Positions 7,461 through 14,405 of a stretch of DNA of 64,000 nt are shown here, in pieces. How positions within the stretch are numbered: the first letter of the stretch is position 1; each line of letters starts with the position of its first letter. The stretch lies in the NCBI RefSeq assembly GCF_026965535.1, contig NZ_CP114039.1:6324001-6388000 (forward strand), written 5' to 3'. A program made the position numbers and the translations under genes. The notes beneath the pieces are model-generated. The model was not told the origin of the DNA and did no database searches. It worked only from the letters and a program-made list of their open reading frames with translations. The DNA comes from Corallococcus sp. NCRR. Its GTDB lineage: Bacteria > Myxococcota > Myxococcia > Myxococcales > Myxococcaceae.

Positions 7461-8849
7461 ATGAACATCCTCATCGTTGACGACCAGCGCAGTGCGCGTC
7501 GCATCCTCGCCAGCATCCTGTCCACGCAGGAGGGACTGGTGCTGCATGAGGCGTCCTCGCTCGAAGAGGCGCGGAGGGTGCTGACAACCACCGACATCGA
7601 CATCGGGCTCATCGACGTGCGGCTGGACGCGGACGCACGCAATCGGGACGGGCTGGTGCTGGTGGCGGAGATCCGCGAGAAGTCCACCGCTCTTCCCGTC
7701 GTCGTCACGGCCTCCAGCGAAATGGAGGAGATTCGCGCGGCCATGCGCGCGGGGGCGTACGACTACATCCTCAAGGACGAACTATGCGAGGAGTTGGTCC
7801 TCCCCATCATCCAGGGGCTCGGAAGTCGGCGCCGGTTGGAGCACGAGGTGCTGCGCCTCCGGGCGCGCCTCACCCCGGAGACAGGCATCCAGGGGCTGGT
7901 GGGCACCTCCGAGGTCATCGGCCGCCTGCGCACCACCATCCAGCGCGTCGTTCTCTCGGATCGGCCGGTGCTCGTCACCGGGCCCACGGGGGCGGGCAAG
8001 GAGGTGGTGGTGCGCGCCATCCACGCACTGGGGCCTCATTCCGCGGATCCGCTCCTGGACCTCAACTGTGGTGCCATCCCGGAGTTGCTGATGGAGTCCC
8101 AGCTCTTTGGCCACGAGCGGGGCGCATTCACGGGCGCGGACCGGAGACAGGACGGCTACCTCACCGCGGTGCGCCGGGGCACGCTCTTCCTGGACGAGCT
8201 GGCCGAATTGCCGCTGTCCCTTCAGGCGAAGCTGCTGCGCGTGCTGGAGACGGGGCGTTTCCGGCGGGTGGGCTCGACCACCGAGGAGCAATTCCAGGGA
8301 CGGGTCGTGGCCGCCACACACGCGAAGCTGGAGGAACGTGTGCGTCAGAACCGCTTCCGCGAGGACCTCTTCCACCGGCTCAATGTCCTCAACGTGCGCG
8401 TTCCCTCGCTGGACGAGCGGACCCAGGACATCCCCGCGCTGGTGGCCCATTTCTGCCGACAGCAGTCGCGTCCGTTGCGCTTCTCCCAGGAGGCACTGGA
8501 GTCTCTGTCCCGGCGCTCCTGGCCAGGCAACGTCCGGCAGCTTCGCAATTTCATCGATCGCCTCGCCGTCTTCTGTGACGAGGAGCTCATTGGCGCGGAA
8601 ACAGTGGCTGCCTACATGGAACCCACGCAGGGCCCGGTTCCCGCGGAGGACGGGCTCATGGCCATGGCACGCGCCATCCTGCAGTTGCCCGTGGCGAACA
8701 AGCTCGAGGCCATCGAGTCCACCCTGCTCAACGAGGCCATGGCGCTCGCTGGCGGCAACAAGAGCGGCGCGGCGCGGCTGCTCGGCATCGGCCGCAAGGC
8801 AGTGGAGCGCCGCTTGGAGCGCAAGGACGAGCCGCCCGAGGCCGAATAG
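7461..8849 (+). CDS. NtrC-type sigma-54 response regulator (REC-AAA-Fis)
   Basis: A 462-residue enhancer-binding response regulator. An N-terminal receiver domain (about 1-125, phosphoacceptor Asp52) is followed by an AAA+ sigma-54 interaction domain with Walker A GPTGAGKE, an intact GAFTGA loop (RGAFTGADRR) and Walker B TLFLDELAEL. A C-terminal Fis-type helix-turn-helix (NKSGAARLLGIGRKAVERRL) completes it. The ATG at 7461 starts the receiver domain exactly and sits 27 bases after the predicted transcription start. Upstream in-frame codons carry no domain. The histidine kinase at 1146-3512 is its likely partner. Its probable targets are the four -24/-12 promoters between 7196 and 10143, marked by the shared dyad. 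Confidence 0.94.
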   Translation: MNILIVDDQRSARRILASILSTQEGLVLHEASSLEEARRVLTTTDIDIGLIDVRLDADARNRDGLVLVAEIREKSTALPVVVTASSEMEEIRAAMRAGAYDYILKDELCEELVLPIIQGLGSRRRLEHEVLRLRARLTPETGIQGLVGTSEVIGRLRTTIQRVVLSDRPVLVTGPTGAGKEVVVRAIHALGPHSADPLLDLNCGAIPELLMESQLFGHERGAFTGADRRQDGYLTAVRRGTLFLDELAELPLSLQAKLLRVLETGRFRRVGSTTEEQFQGRVVAATHAKLEERVRQNRFREDLFHRLNVLNVRVPSLDERTQDIPALVAHFCRQQSRPLRFSQEALESLSRRSWPGNVRQLRNFIDRLAVFCDEELIGAETVAAYMEPTQGPVPAEDGLMAMARAILQLPVANKLEAIESTLLNEAMALAGGNKSGAARLLGIGRKAVERRLERKDEPPEAE

Positions 8850-8857
8850 CCCGCGCT

Positions 8858-8875
8858 CCGGACGCTTCCGTCCAT
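8858..8875. promoter_or_regulatory. Activator-binding dyad, copy 3
   Basis: GGAC-GCTTCC-GTCC, a perfect 4-bp dyad around a core that matches the other copies at five or six positions. It lies about 72 bases upstream of the candidate -24/-12 promoter at 8947-8961. Confidence 0.4.
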
Positions 8876-8946
8876 TGTGTCCATGCCTCCTGGTCGAGGA
8901 TGTCCACCGGCCATCTCCAGCCATGCGGAGACTCGTGTGAGCTGGA

Positions 8947-8961
8947 CGGCATCAGGGTTGC
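8947..8961 (+). promoter_or_regulatory. Sigma-54 promoter of the 8992 gene
   Basis: CGGCAT-CAGGG-TTGC keeps GG and GC ten bases apart and has a perfect -12 box. The predicted start near 8973 leaves a 19-base leader with GGAGG at 8981-8985, six bases before the ATG at 8992. The fit of promoter, ribosome site and start codon supports the call. Confidence 0.55.
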
Positions 8962-8991
8962 TGAAGGGGCACCTGGCCCCGGAGGTGCCCG

Positions 8992-9999
8992 ATGCTTCAT
9001 TCGACAATCATTGACGTGATGGTGGGTCTGGCTTTCATCTACCTGGAGCTGAGCCTTGTCTGCTCGGCCGCGACCGAGCTGCTGGAGTCCGTCCTTCGCA
9101 AACGCGCGACCGACCTGGAGGCGGGCATCCATCGCCTCGTGAGGGACGAGGCGACCCTGAACCGTGTGTATGCGCATCCGCTCATCCAGGGGTTGATGCG
9201 TGAAGACGAAGCAAAGCCTTCTTACATTCCAGCCCACACCTTCGCGCTCGTGCTGGTCGATGTGCTGGGCATGTCCACGACGGCTTCGCTGGACCCGAAG
9301 GGGCTCGACAAGGTCGAAGGCAGCTTGCAGAAGGCACTGCGACCGCTCTTGAAGGCCTCCGGAGGCGAACCCGCGCGATTCAAGCAGTACATCGAAGACT
9401 GGTTCGATGCCTCCATGGAGCGGGTGTCCGGCTGGTACAAGCGCCGGACCCAATGGATCATCTTCGGTCTCGGCTTCGTGATCGCCGCCGGGTTCAACGC
9501 GGACACCTTGCGCCTGGCCAATCTGCTGGCGAGGGATGGGGCATGGCGTGCGTCCGTGGTTTCCATCGCGGAGGAGCATGTCAAGGCGTCCGTGGCGGGG
9601 TCGGCCGCCAATCAAGGTGAAACAGGCCAAGCACCTCCCTCTTCGGAGGGGCAGGGAGCTGGAAAGGCTCCCTCGCTGCGGGAAGCGCTCCAGAAGGCCA
9701 CGGATCTGGGATTGCCGTTCGGCTGGGGAGCCGGGCCGGAGGTCTCGGGGCTGTCGTCTCCACAGCTCCTGTCCCTGCCGACGCAGGCGACGCTGCCAGG
9801 GTGGCTGACTGCGTGGATGCTGAAGCTGCTGGGGCTGATGGTGACCGCGCTGGCGGTGTCACTCGGTGCACCGTTCTGGTTCGACCTGCTCAACCGCCTG
9901 AGCATGGTCCGCTCGGCGAGCAGACCGGACAACAAGGACCGTGGCGCGTCCCCGGTGGGCACCGGGGAAAAGCCCGAGAGCCAGATAAAGGCCGCGTGA
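8992..9999 (+). CDS. Membrane protein of unknown function
   Basis: A 335-residue membrane protein. It has an N-terminal hydrophobic helix (about 5-28), a long soluble stretch (about 30-155) and a helix near 160-175 (WIIFGLGFVIAAGF). A Gly/Pro/Ser-rich linker follows (about 205-235), then a C-terminal helix near 280-300 before SLGAPFWFDLLNRL, and a hydrophilic tail. I recall similar proteins only as conserved hypothetical membrane proteins. The start is fixed by GGAGG six bases upstream. The gene follows the sigma-54 activator, with its own candidate -24/-12 promoter and a copy of the dyad, so it is probably part of that regulon. Function unknown. Confidence 0.8.
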   Translation: MLHSTIIDVMVGLAFIYLELSLVCSAATELLESVLRKRATDLEAGIHRLVRDEATLNRVYAHPLIQGLMREDEAKPSYIPAHTFALVLVDVLGMSTTASLDPKGLDKVEGSLQKALRPLLKASGGEPARFKQYIEDWFDASMERVSGWYKRRTQWIIFGLGFVIAAGFNADTLRLANLLARDGAWRASVVSIAEEHVKASVAGSAANQGETGQAPPSSEGQGAGKAPSLREALQKATDLGLPFGWGAGPEVSGLSSPQLLSLPTQATLPGWLTAWMLKLLGLMVTALAVSLGAPFWFDLLNRLSMVRSASRPDNKDRGASPVGTGEKPESQIKAA

Positions 10000-10025
10000 G
10001 CAGAACGGTTGTTCTTTGCTTTCCG

Positions 10026-10043
10026 CTGGTCCTTTCCGACCAG
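10026..10043. promoter_or_regulatory. Activator-binding dyad, copy 4 (best)
   Basis: CTGGTC-CTTTCC-GACCAG has perfect 6-bp arms. It shares the 11 bases TTTCCGACCAG with copy 1. It is about 87 bases upstream of the -24/-12 promoter at 10129-10143. Partial repeats of the motif flank it (near 10020 and 10056). Confidence 0.6.
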
Positions 10044-10128
10044 GGCCCTGGCTGATGCCGACCAGGGGACACAGGGTGGAAGGTGTCTTTCACCCTGTTC
10101 CTCCTCAGGGGGCGGCGCGTGGAGCGGA

Positions 10129-10143
10129 CGGCACGACGGTTGC
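10129..10143 (+). promoter_or_regulatory. Sigma-54 promoter of the 10197 gene pair
   Basis: CGGCAC-GACGG-TTGC followed by T: nine of ten defined consensus bases, with correct GG-to-GC spacing. Predicted start near 10155, a 42-base leader, and an AGGGGGA ribosome site just before the ATG at 10197. Confidence 0.7.
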
Positions 10144-10196
10144 TGTCTTCTGGATGACGGACGCAGCGCCAGTCCCGGCGCCGCCCAGGGGGAAAC

Positions 10197-10697
10197 ATGC
10201 CATCAAAGAATGTCTCACTGCTGCCTCAGTACGAGTCATTGCGCGGTCAGCTCCAGCACGCGCTGGTCGTGGACGCGCCCGCCGGAGAGTTGTTGCACAG
10301 CCTTCGAACGCTGGATGTGCATCTTGCGGAGCATGTGCCGTCGAACGTGGTGGCGGCGACGCCGCCACATGCTGAGATTGCCTTCGCGTGGTTCCCGGAG
10401 AATGCCGAGCTGAGCCTTTACTTGTATTGCAATGATGTGCCCGTTCCCGCCGGGAAGGGCATCTTCACCGGTGGGCGGCTCTTCGTTCCCATTCCCGCAT
10501 CAATGCTGAAGCCCGCCGGGACGGAGAACGAGCTGGTGGCGCTCATGCGCTTCTTCAGCGGAGGCTGGAAGTACCAGCTCTGGTTGGACGTGAGCGGCCA
10601 GCGCAAGTTGCTGGAGCAGGGCCGCGACAATGACCCCGGCAAGCCGAACGACGACAGCTTCAGCTGCAGAGTGCGCTTCGGAGGGAAGCAGTCGTGA
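10197..10697 (+). CDS. Hypothetical soluble protein
   Basis: A 166-residue protein without signal peptide or membrane segment. The first 55 residues look helical. Residues about 60-150 alternate short hydrophobic strands and Gly/Pro turns (EIAFAWFPE, LSLYLYCND, GGRLFVPIP, WKYQLWLDV), suggesting a beta-sandwich-like domain. It matches no family I recognise. A strong -24/-12 promoter and the best copy of the dyad precede it. Its stop codon overlaps the GTG start of the next gene as GTGA, so the two products are made together. Function unknown. Confidence 0.78.
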   Translation: MPSKNVSLLPQYESLRGQLQHALVVDAPAGELLHSLRTLDVHLAEHVPSNVVAATPPHAEIAFAWFPENAELSLYLYCNDVPVPAGKGIFTGGRLFVPIPASMLKPAGTENELVALMRFFSGGWKYQLWLDVSGQRKLLEQGRDNDPGKPNDDSFSCRVRFGGKQS

Positions 10698-11881
10698 GCA
10701 CTCGCATCCGCTCCCAGGGGTTCTGCCGAGGGGGCATCACGCTCGTGGTCCTGATGACCGCGAGTGCCAGCGCGGACGACAGTCCCCCTCAGCCATCCGC
10801 TGTCGACGCCGCGGGTTCCGCGGTCAATCGAGACAACCCGGCGGAGGCCGGTTCTCCAAAGGTCGACGTGGTCAAGGCCACCGATTCCGCCACCAAGCGC
10901 GACAGTCAGCCCACGGTGGACCCGTGGATGGCTTCCTCCTCGACGGCTCTCTTCAGCCGACCGACGGTGGGGGAGTCGTTCAAGTTCTCCAGTGAAGCAA
11001 ACAGCGAGGGGTCGGTGCTGTCGGTCGGCTTCTCTCCTGGCGCGCTGTGGGCTCCGGGCACGCCGGCGCTGACGAGCCTGCAGCTGGCGGGCGCCTACAG
11101 CATCAATGACGGCATCGGATCCTTCTCCCTCAAGTGGGCCGCGCCCTTTCGCGACGTCCGCACCTTCTCCCCCGCGGACATGCAGCGGCTCACGGATGCC
11201 TCCGTGAAGGCCCTGGAAGCGTGTGACGCAGCCGAGCGGAAGAAGGCGGAGGAGGAAGAGAAGAAGAAGACGGCGCAGGAGAAGGAGGAGGACGAGAAGA
11301 AGACGGCGCAGGAAAAGGAAGAGGAGCGGAATCGAAAAGACGAGAAGAGGCATGCGCTGTGCCTGGAGAAACGCACCGCCACCGAGGACGCGGAGGTTGC
11401 CCGCATCCGTCCCGGGCTGAGCATGGGGGCCAGCATGGGCTACGGGTTCCGCTCCCAGCGGCTGGAGCGGCTGGCCGCGAACGTGGCCTACGATCAGAAG
11501 CTCTGGGGCGGTACGTCGCTCATCATCAACGCGGACATGGAGTCGCAGGTGCGGGAACTTCCGCAGGAGGACGGTGGCCTTCGCGTGGAGCGAGCCTGGC
11601 AGGCGGGAGGCAGTGTGGGCCTGGCCTGGAGGCCCGGAGCCGCCTTCCTGAAGCAGCGGTTGGAGGTGTCCGCGGGCGCGAAGCTGCTCCAATGCCTCCA
11701 GGGCTGCGCGGAGAACCCGTCAAGCGTGAAGTTTGGCCCCCAAGCCAGCTTCGCCTTGGACAAGGACACGGTGCTCGGCGCTTCCGTCAACTGGACGGGG
11801 GAGGCCTCCAGCCTGCGGGATGCGCTGGTGGGCGTGGCCGTGTCGCATAGCTTCGGGTTGCTCAATAACGACACGCAATGA
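10694..11881 (+). CDS. Secreted protein with charged repeat and beta-barrel-like C-terminal half
   Basis: A 395-residue protein starting at a GTG coupled to the preceding gene. An N-terminal signal peptide (about 1-28, ending ASASA) is followed by a Ser/Ala/Pro-rich region. Residues about 175-220 are almost entirely Glu, Lys, Arg, Asp and Gln. They contain two copies of an 11-residue unit KKTAQEKEEDE/KKTAQEKEEE, probably a charged coiled coil. From about 230 the sequence alternates strands with Gly and aromatics (SMGASMGYGF, GGSVGLAWRP, ASFALDKDTVLGASVNW), as in outer-membrane barrels. A long strong hairpin at 11884-11925 ends the transcript. Outer-membrane location is inferred; the role in the sigma-54 locus is unknown. 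Confidence 0.72.
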   Translation: MSTRIRSQGFCRGGITLVVLMTASASADDSPPQPSAVDAAGSAVNRDNPAEAGSPKVDVVKATDSATKRDSQPTVDPWMASSSTALFSRPTVGESFKFSSEANSEGSVLSVGFSPGALWAPGTPALTSLQLAGAYSINDGIGSFSLKWAAPFRDVRTFSPADMQRLTDASVKALEACDAAERKKAEEEEKKKTAQEKEEDEKKTAQEKEEERNRKDEKRHALCLEKRTATEDAEVARIRPGLSMGASMGYGFRSQRLERLAANVAYDQKLWGGTSLIINADMESQVRELPQEDGGLRVERAWQAGGSVGLAWRPGAAFLKQRLEVSAGAKLLQCLQGCAENPSSVKFGPQASFALDKDTVLGASVNWTGEASSLRDALVGVAVSHSFGLLNNDTQ

Positions 11882-11883
11882 CT

Positions 11884-11925
11884 GCTACGCGCCTGCCCTG
11901 ATAGGGGGGAGGGCAGGCGCGTAGC
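11884..11925 (+). terminator. Strong hairpin after the 10694 gene
   Basis: Perfect 16-bp inverted repeat (arms 11884-11899 and 11910-11925) with a 10-base loop, three bases after the stop codon. There is no T-run, so it may be a Rho-assisted or hairpin-only terminator. The remaining 11926-12114 contains G-rich runs and a smaller CCCCC/GGGGG hairpin but no gene I can support. Confidence 0.6.
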
Positions 11926-12114
11926 GCTGAACGAGGGGGGAGGGGGGCACCGGCCGGCGTCCCCCTGGAGAGCTGAAGCCGTCGATAAGCGCAAGGCTGC
12001 CCGCCGGGCTTCTTCCTCTGGTACGGAGGGGGGAATCTGTCGCACAACATCGCCCGTTAACTGGCGCGTTCGGGTGGTCTAGAACGCCGCCGGCCCTCTT
12101 CTGGAGCAACAACC

Positions 12115-12888
12115 GTGAGCAGTCTCATGAAGGAGTCCGTGCTGCGCGTGCACCACTGGACTGACACCCTCTTCAGCTTCGTCACCACGCGGGACCCGGG
12201 TTTCCGCTTCGCCAGCGGCCAGTTCACGATGATCGGCCTGGAGGTCGAGGCCCGCCCGCTGCTGCGCGCCTACAGCATGGTGAGCGCGCACTATGAAGAC
12301 CACCTCGAGTTCCTGAGCATCAAGGTGCCCGGCGGGCCCCTGACCTCCCGCCTGCAGCACCTCAAAGAGGGCGACAGCATCCTCGTCAGCAAGAAGGCGA
12401 CCGGCACGCTCGTCCTCAAGCACCTGCTGCCCGGCAAGAACCTCTACATGCTGAGCACCGGCACGGGCCTGGCCCCCTTCCTCAGCCTGGTGAAGGACCC
12501 GGAGATGTACGAGCAGTTCGACCGCGTCATCCTCACCCACACCTGCCGCCGCGCCGAGGAGCTGGCCTACCACGACCTCTTCCTCCACGAGCTGCCCCAC
12601 AACGAGTTCTTTGGGGAGCTGGTGAAGCAGAAGCTCACGTACTACCCGAGCGTCACGCGCGAAGACTTCCGCAACACGGGCCGCATCACCGACCTCATCC
12701 GCAGCGAGAAGCTCTTCAAGGATGTGGGCCTGCCGGTGCTGAACCCGGAGACCGACCGGGTGATGCTCTGCGGCAGCCCCGGCATGCTCTCGGACCTCAC
12801 GACCATGCTGGAGGAGCGCGGCTTCCGGGAGGGCACCCCCGGAGAGGCCGGCCACTACGTCACCGAGAAGGCCTTCGCTGAACGGTGA
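12115..12888 (+). CDS. fpr: Ferredoxin/flavodoxin-NADP+ reductase
   Basis: A 257-residue FAD enzyme that moves electrons between NADPH and ferredoxin or flavodoxin in the cytoplasm. The length is that of the bacterial FPR class. The FAD-binding motif RAYSMVS is near residue 58, the nucleotide-binding motif STGTGLAPFLSL near 118, and CGSPGMLSD near 220 lies in the NADP-binding domain. The end (VTEKAFAER) resembles the short C-terminal extension of this class. I keep the GTG at 12115 because CTGGAG lies a suitable distance upstream; the in-frame ATG at 12127 is an alternative. It stands alone and is followed by a hairpin. Such enzymes commonly serve oxidative-stress defence or ferredoxin reduction. 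Confidence 0.93.
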   Translation: MSSLMKESVLRVHHWTDTLFSFVTTRDPGFRFASGQFTMIGLEVEARPLLRAYSMVSAHYEDHLEFLSIKVPGGPLTSRLQHLKEGDSILVSKKATGTLVLKHLLPGKNLYMLSTGTGLAPFLSLVKDPEMYEQFDRVILTHTCRRAEELAYHDLFLHELPHNEFFGELVKQKLTYYPSVTREDFRNTGRITDLIRSEKLFKDVGLPVLNPETDRVMLCGSPGMLSDLTTMLEERGFREGTPGEAGHYVTEKAFAER

Positions 12889-12894
12889 CGAGGC

Positions 12895-12916
12895 CGCGCT
12901 CGCGGAAGCGAGCGCG
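12895..12916 (+). terminator. Hairpin after fpr
   Basis: A 9-bp perfect stem closed by a GGAA tetraloop, immediately after the fpr stop. Terminator-like, without a T-run. Confidence 0.5.
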
Positions 12917-13045
12917 CCGTGAAGCTCTACACCTGGGCTTCAATCCCTTTGCAACGGGATGGTTCGCGTGCAAGGCATTGGATTGCACGCGCATGCTTGT
13001 TTTCGATATTCAGACAGGCGCGGTACTCACCGAGAGGAGCTCCCG

Positions 13046-13309
13046 ATGCTGACGCGTGTCGTGAAGAGTGCTTTCGTCGTGATGGGCCTGTCCCTGGCGC
13101 TGGCATGCGGTGGAACGGACACGGCGGACGCCGAGCAGATGGAAGGCGTCTCCGCCGACGTCCAGGCGCCCACGACGGATGCGGTCTCGGATGACGTCTC
13201 CGCCCAGAACAAGCCGGGCTGCGGTGCCTGGAAGCAGCCGTGTTGCGAGTTGAAGTATTGCAACTCCGGGCTCGAGTGCGATCCCTCGACCCTGAAGTGC
13301 CTGCTGTAA
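13046..13309 (+). CDS. Small Cys-rich secreted protein or lipoprotein
   Basis: An 87-residue protein beginning with a signal sequence (MLTRVVKSAFVVMGLSLALACGG). The Cys at the cleavage region suggests lipidation, although the box is not canonical. A Thr/Asp/Ala-rich spacer (about 25-55) leads to a compact C-terminal domain with six cysteines in the order C-x6-CC-x4-C-x5-C-x6-C. That pattern resembles small disulfide knots often found on myxobacterial surface proteins. GAGAGGAG upstream of the ATG at 13046 fixes the start; a longer upstream frame has no ribosome site. A 10-bp hairpin follows. Function unknown. Confidence 0.75.
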   Translation: MLTRVVKSAFVVMGLSLALACGGTDTADAEQMEGVSADVQAPTTDAVSDDVSAQNKPGCGAWKQPCCELKYCNSGLECDPSTLKCLL

Positions 13310-13321
13310 AGCCACTCCAAC

Positions 13322-13351
13322 CGCCGGCCATCCGGGTCATGATGGCCGGCG
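13322..13351 (+). terminator. Hairpin after the small Cys-rich gene
   Basis: Perfect 10-bp arms CGCCGGCCAT and ATGGCCGGCG with a 10-base loop, 13 bases after the stop codon. Confidence 0.55.
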
Positions 13352-13367
13352 CATGGAAGGGCTGCGA

Positions 13368-14292
13368 ATGCGATACCTGCTGCTCCTGATCCCCTTGCTG
13401 TCGGGCTGTGCCTCGTCACCCCGTACCGAGGCCCCCCGGCTCTCCGACGCGGACCGGATCGTCCAGGAACTCTGCGGCAAGCAGATGGCGCTGCTGGGAG
13501 AGGAATCCCACCACGGCAGTGCCAGGACCGTGGCCTTCAAGGCGGAGTTGACCCGCAGGCTGGTGGAGGAGTGCGGGTACGACGCCTTCTTCATCGAGAC
13601 AGCCAGCTACGACTTCCTCCGCATCCAGGCGCTGCTGAAGGCGGGCCAGCCTGTCAGCGACGACATGCTCGCGACTGCCATTGGCGGCATGTGGTCCAGC
13701 CCGGAGATGGCACCCCTGATTCCGTTCCTGGCCGGGGGGCTCCGGGCGGGGAGCCTCGTGGTCGGTGGAATCGATGATCAGATCAACGGGGGCACCTGGG
13801 CGACGAAGGAGATGACCCGTGAGCTCTCCGCCCGGGTCGACATCGTGGGAGTCGGCGTTCTCCAAACCCGGAGCACCCGCGACCCCGGAGCAACTGCAGA
13901 TGGCTCGCAATCTGGTGCGGCACTTCACCCGGGAGGCCTCCGCGCGAGCCCGGGCGCAGGCGCAGCCAGATGGGTCCCGCGACGTCCGTGAGCGCTTCGG
14001 GGAACAGTCCTTCGTGCTGGGGTTCTCCGCGAGCTCCGGGCGCTATTCCATCGGAACCAGTCCCAACACGTTCGACCTTGCGCCCGCGCCGCCCGATTCG
14101 CTGGAGGGCCAGGCGTTCGTGAACCACACCGCGGACACCCGCTATCTGGATGGGCACGCGCTTCGGGAGCTTGGGCCCAGGGTGGCCCGTCCCCTGACCT
14201 ATACCTCGTGGATGAAGGCTCCCTGGGCCACGGTCATGGATGGGCTGCTGATCGTCCGGGAGGAGTCCCCTTCGCGCAAGGTGGCCCGCTGA
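13368..14292 (+). pseudogene. Decayed erythromycin-esterase-like lipoprotein gene
   Basis: Two halves of an erythromycin-esterase-family protein lie in different frames. The first (from ATG 13368) has a lipoprotein signal (LLSGC), the metal-site-like motif ALLGEESHHGSA and EECGYDAFFIETASYDF, and loses similarity after about 13830. The second frame, open from about 13830 to 14292, carries QMARNLVRHF, SFVLGFSASSG, LEGQAFV and DTRYLDGHALRELGP, which belong to the C-terminal half. Between and within them, the parts that normally hold the middle of the protein and the conserved TVHAAK-type segment are missing. The total is about 300 codons against roughly 400 usual. This shows at least one frame change plus internal deletions. 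A sequencing error alone would not explain the missing segments. Confidence 0.7.
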
Positions 14293-14405
14293 CGCCCCTC
14301 CGTACGACCCGGGTGTGAGCGCGGCTCCATTCCCGCTGCACGGGCGCACGGTTGATGGGGCATGCGCCTGCTTCCAGGTTCGAGCCTCCGGGGACGGGGG
14401 CTCTC

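Noticed and set aside
11223-11420. Arg/Lys-only small open frame on the plus strand
   Set aside because: Frame shift of the Glu/Lys repeat codons of the secreted protein at 10694-11881.
12974-12986. GG and GC boxes of a sigma-54 promoter before the small Cys-rich gene
   Set aside because: Only nine bases separate GG from GC; sigma-54 requires ten.
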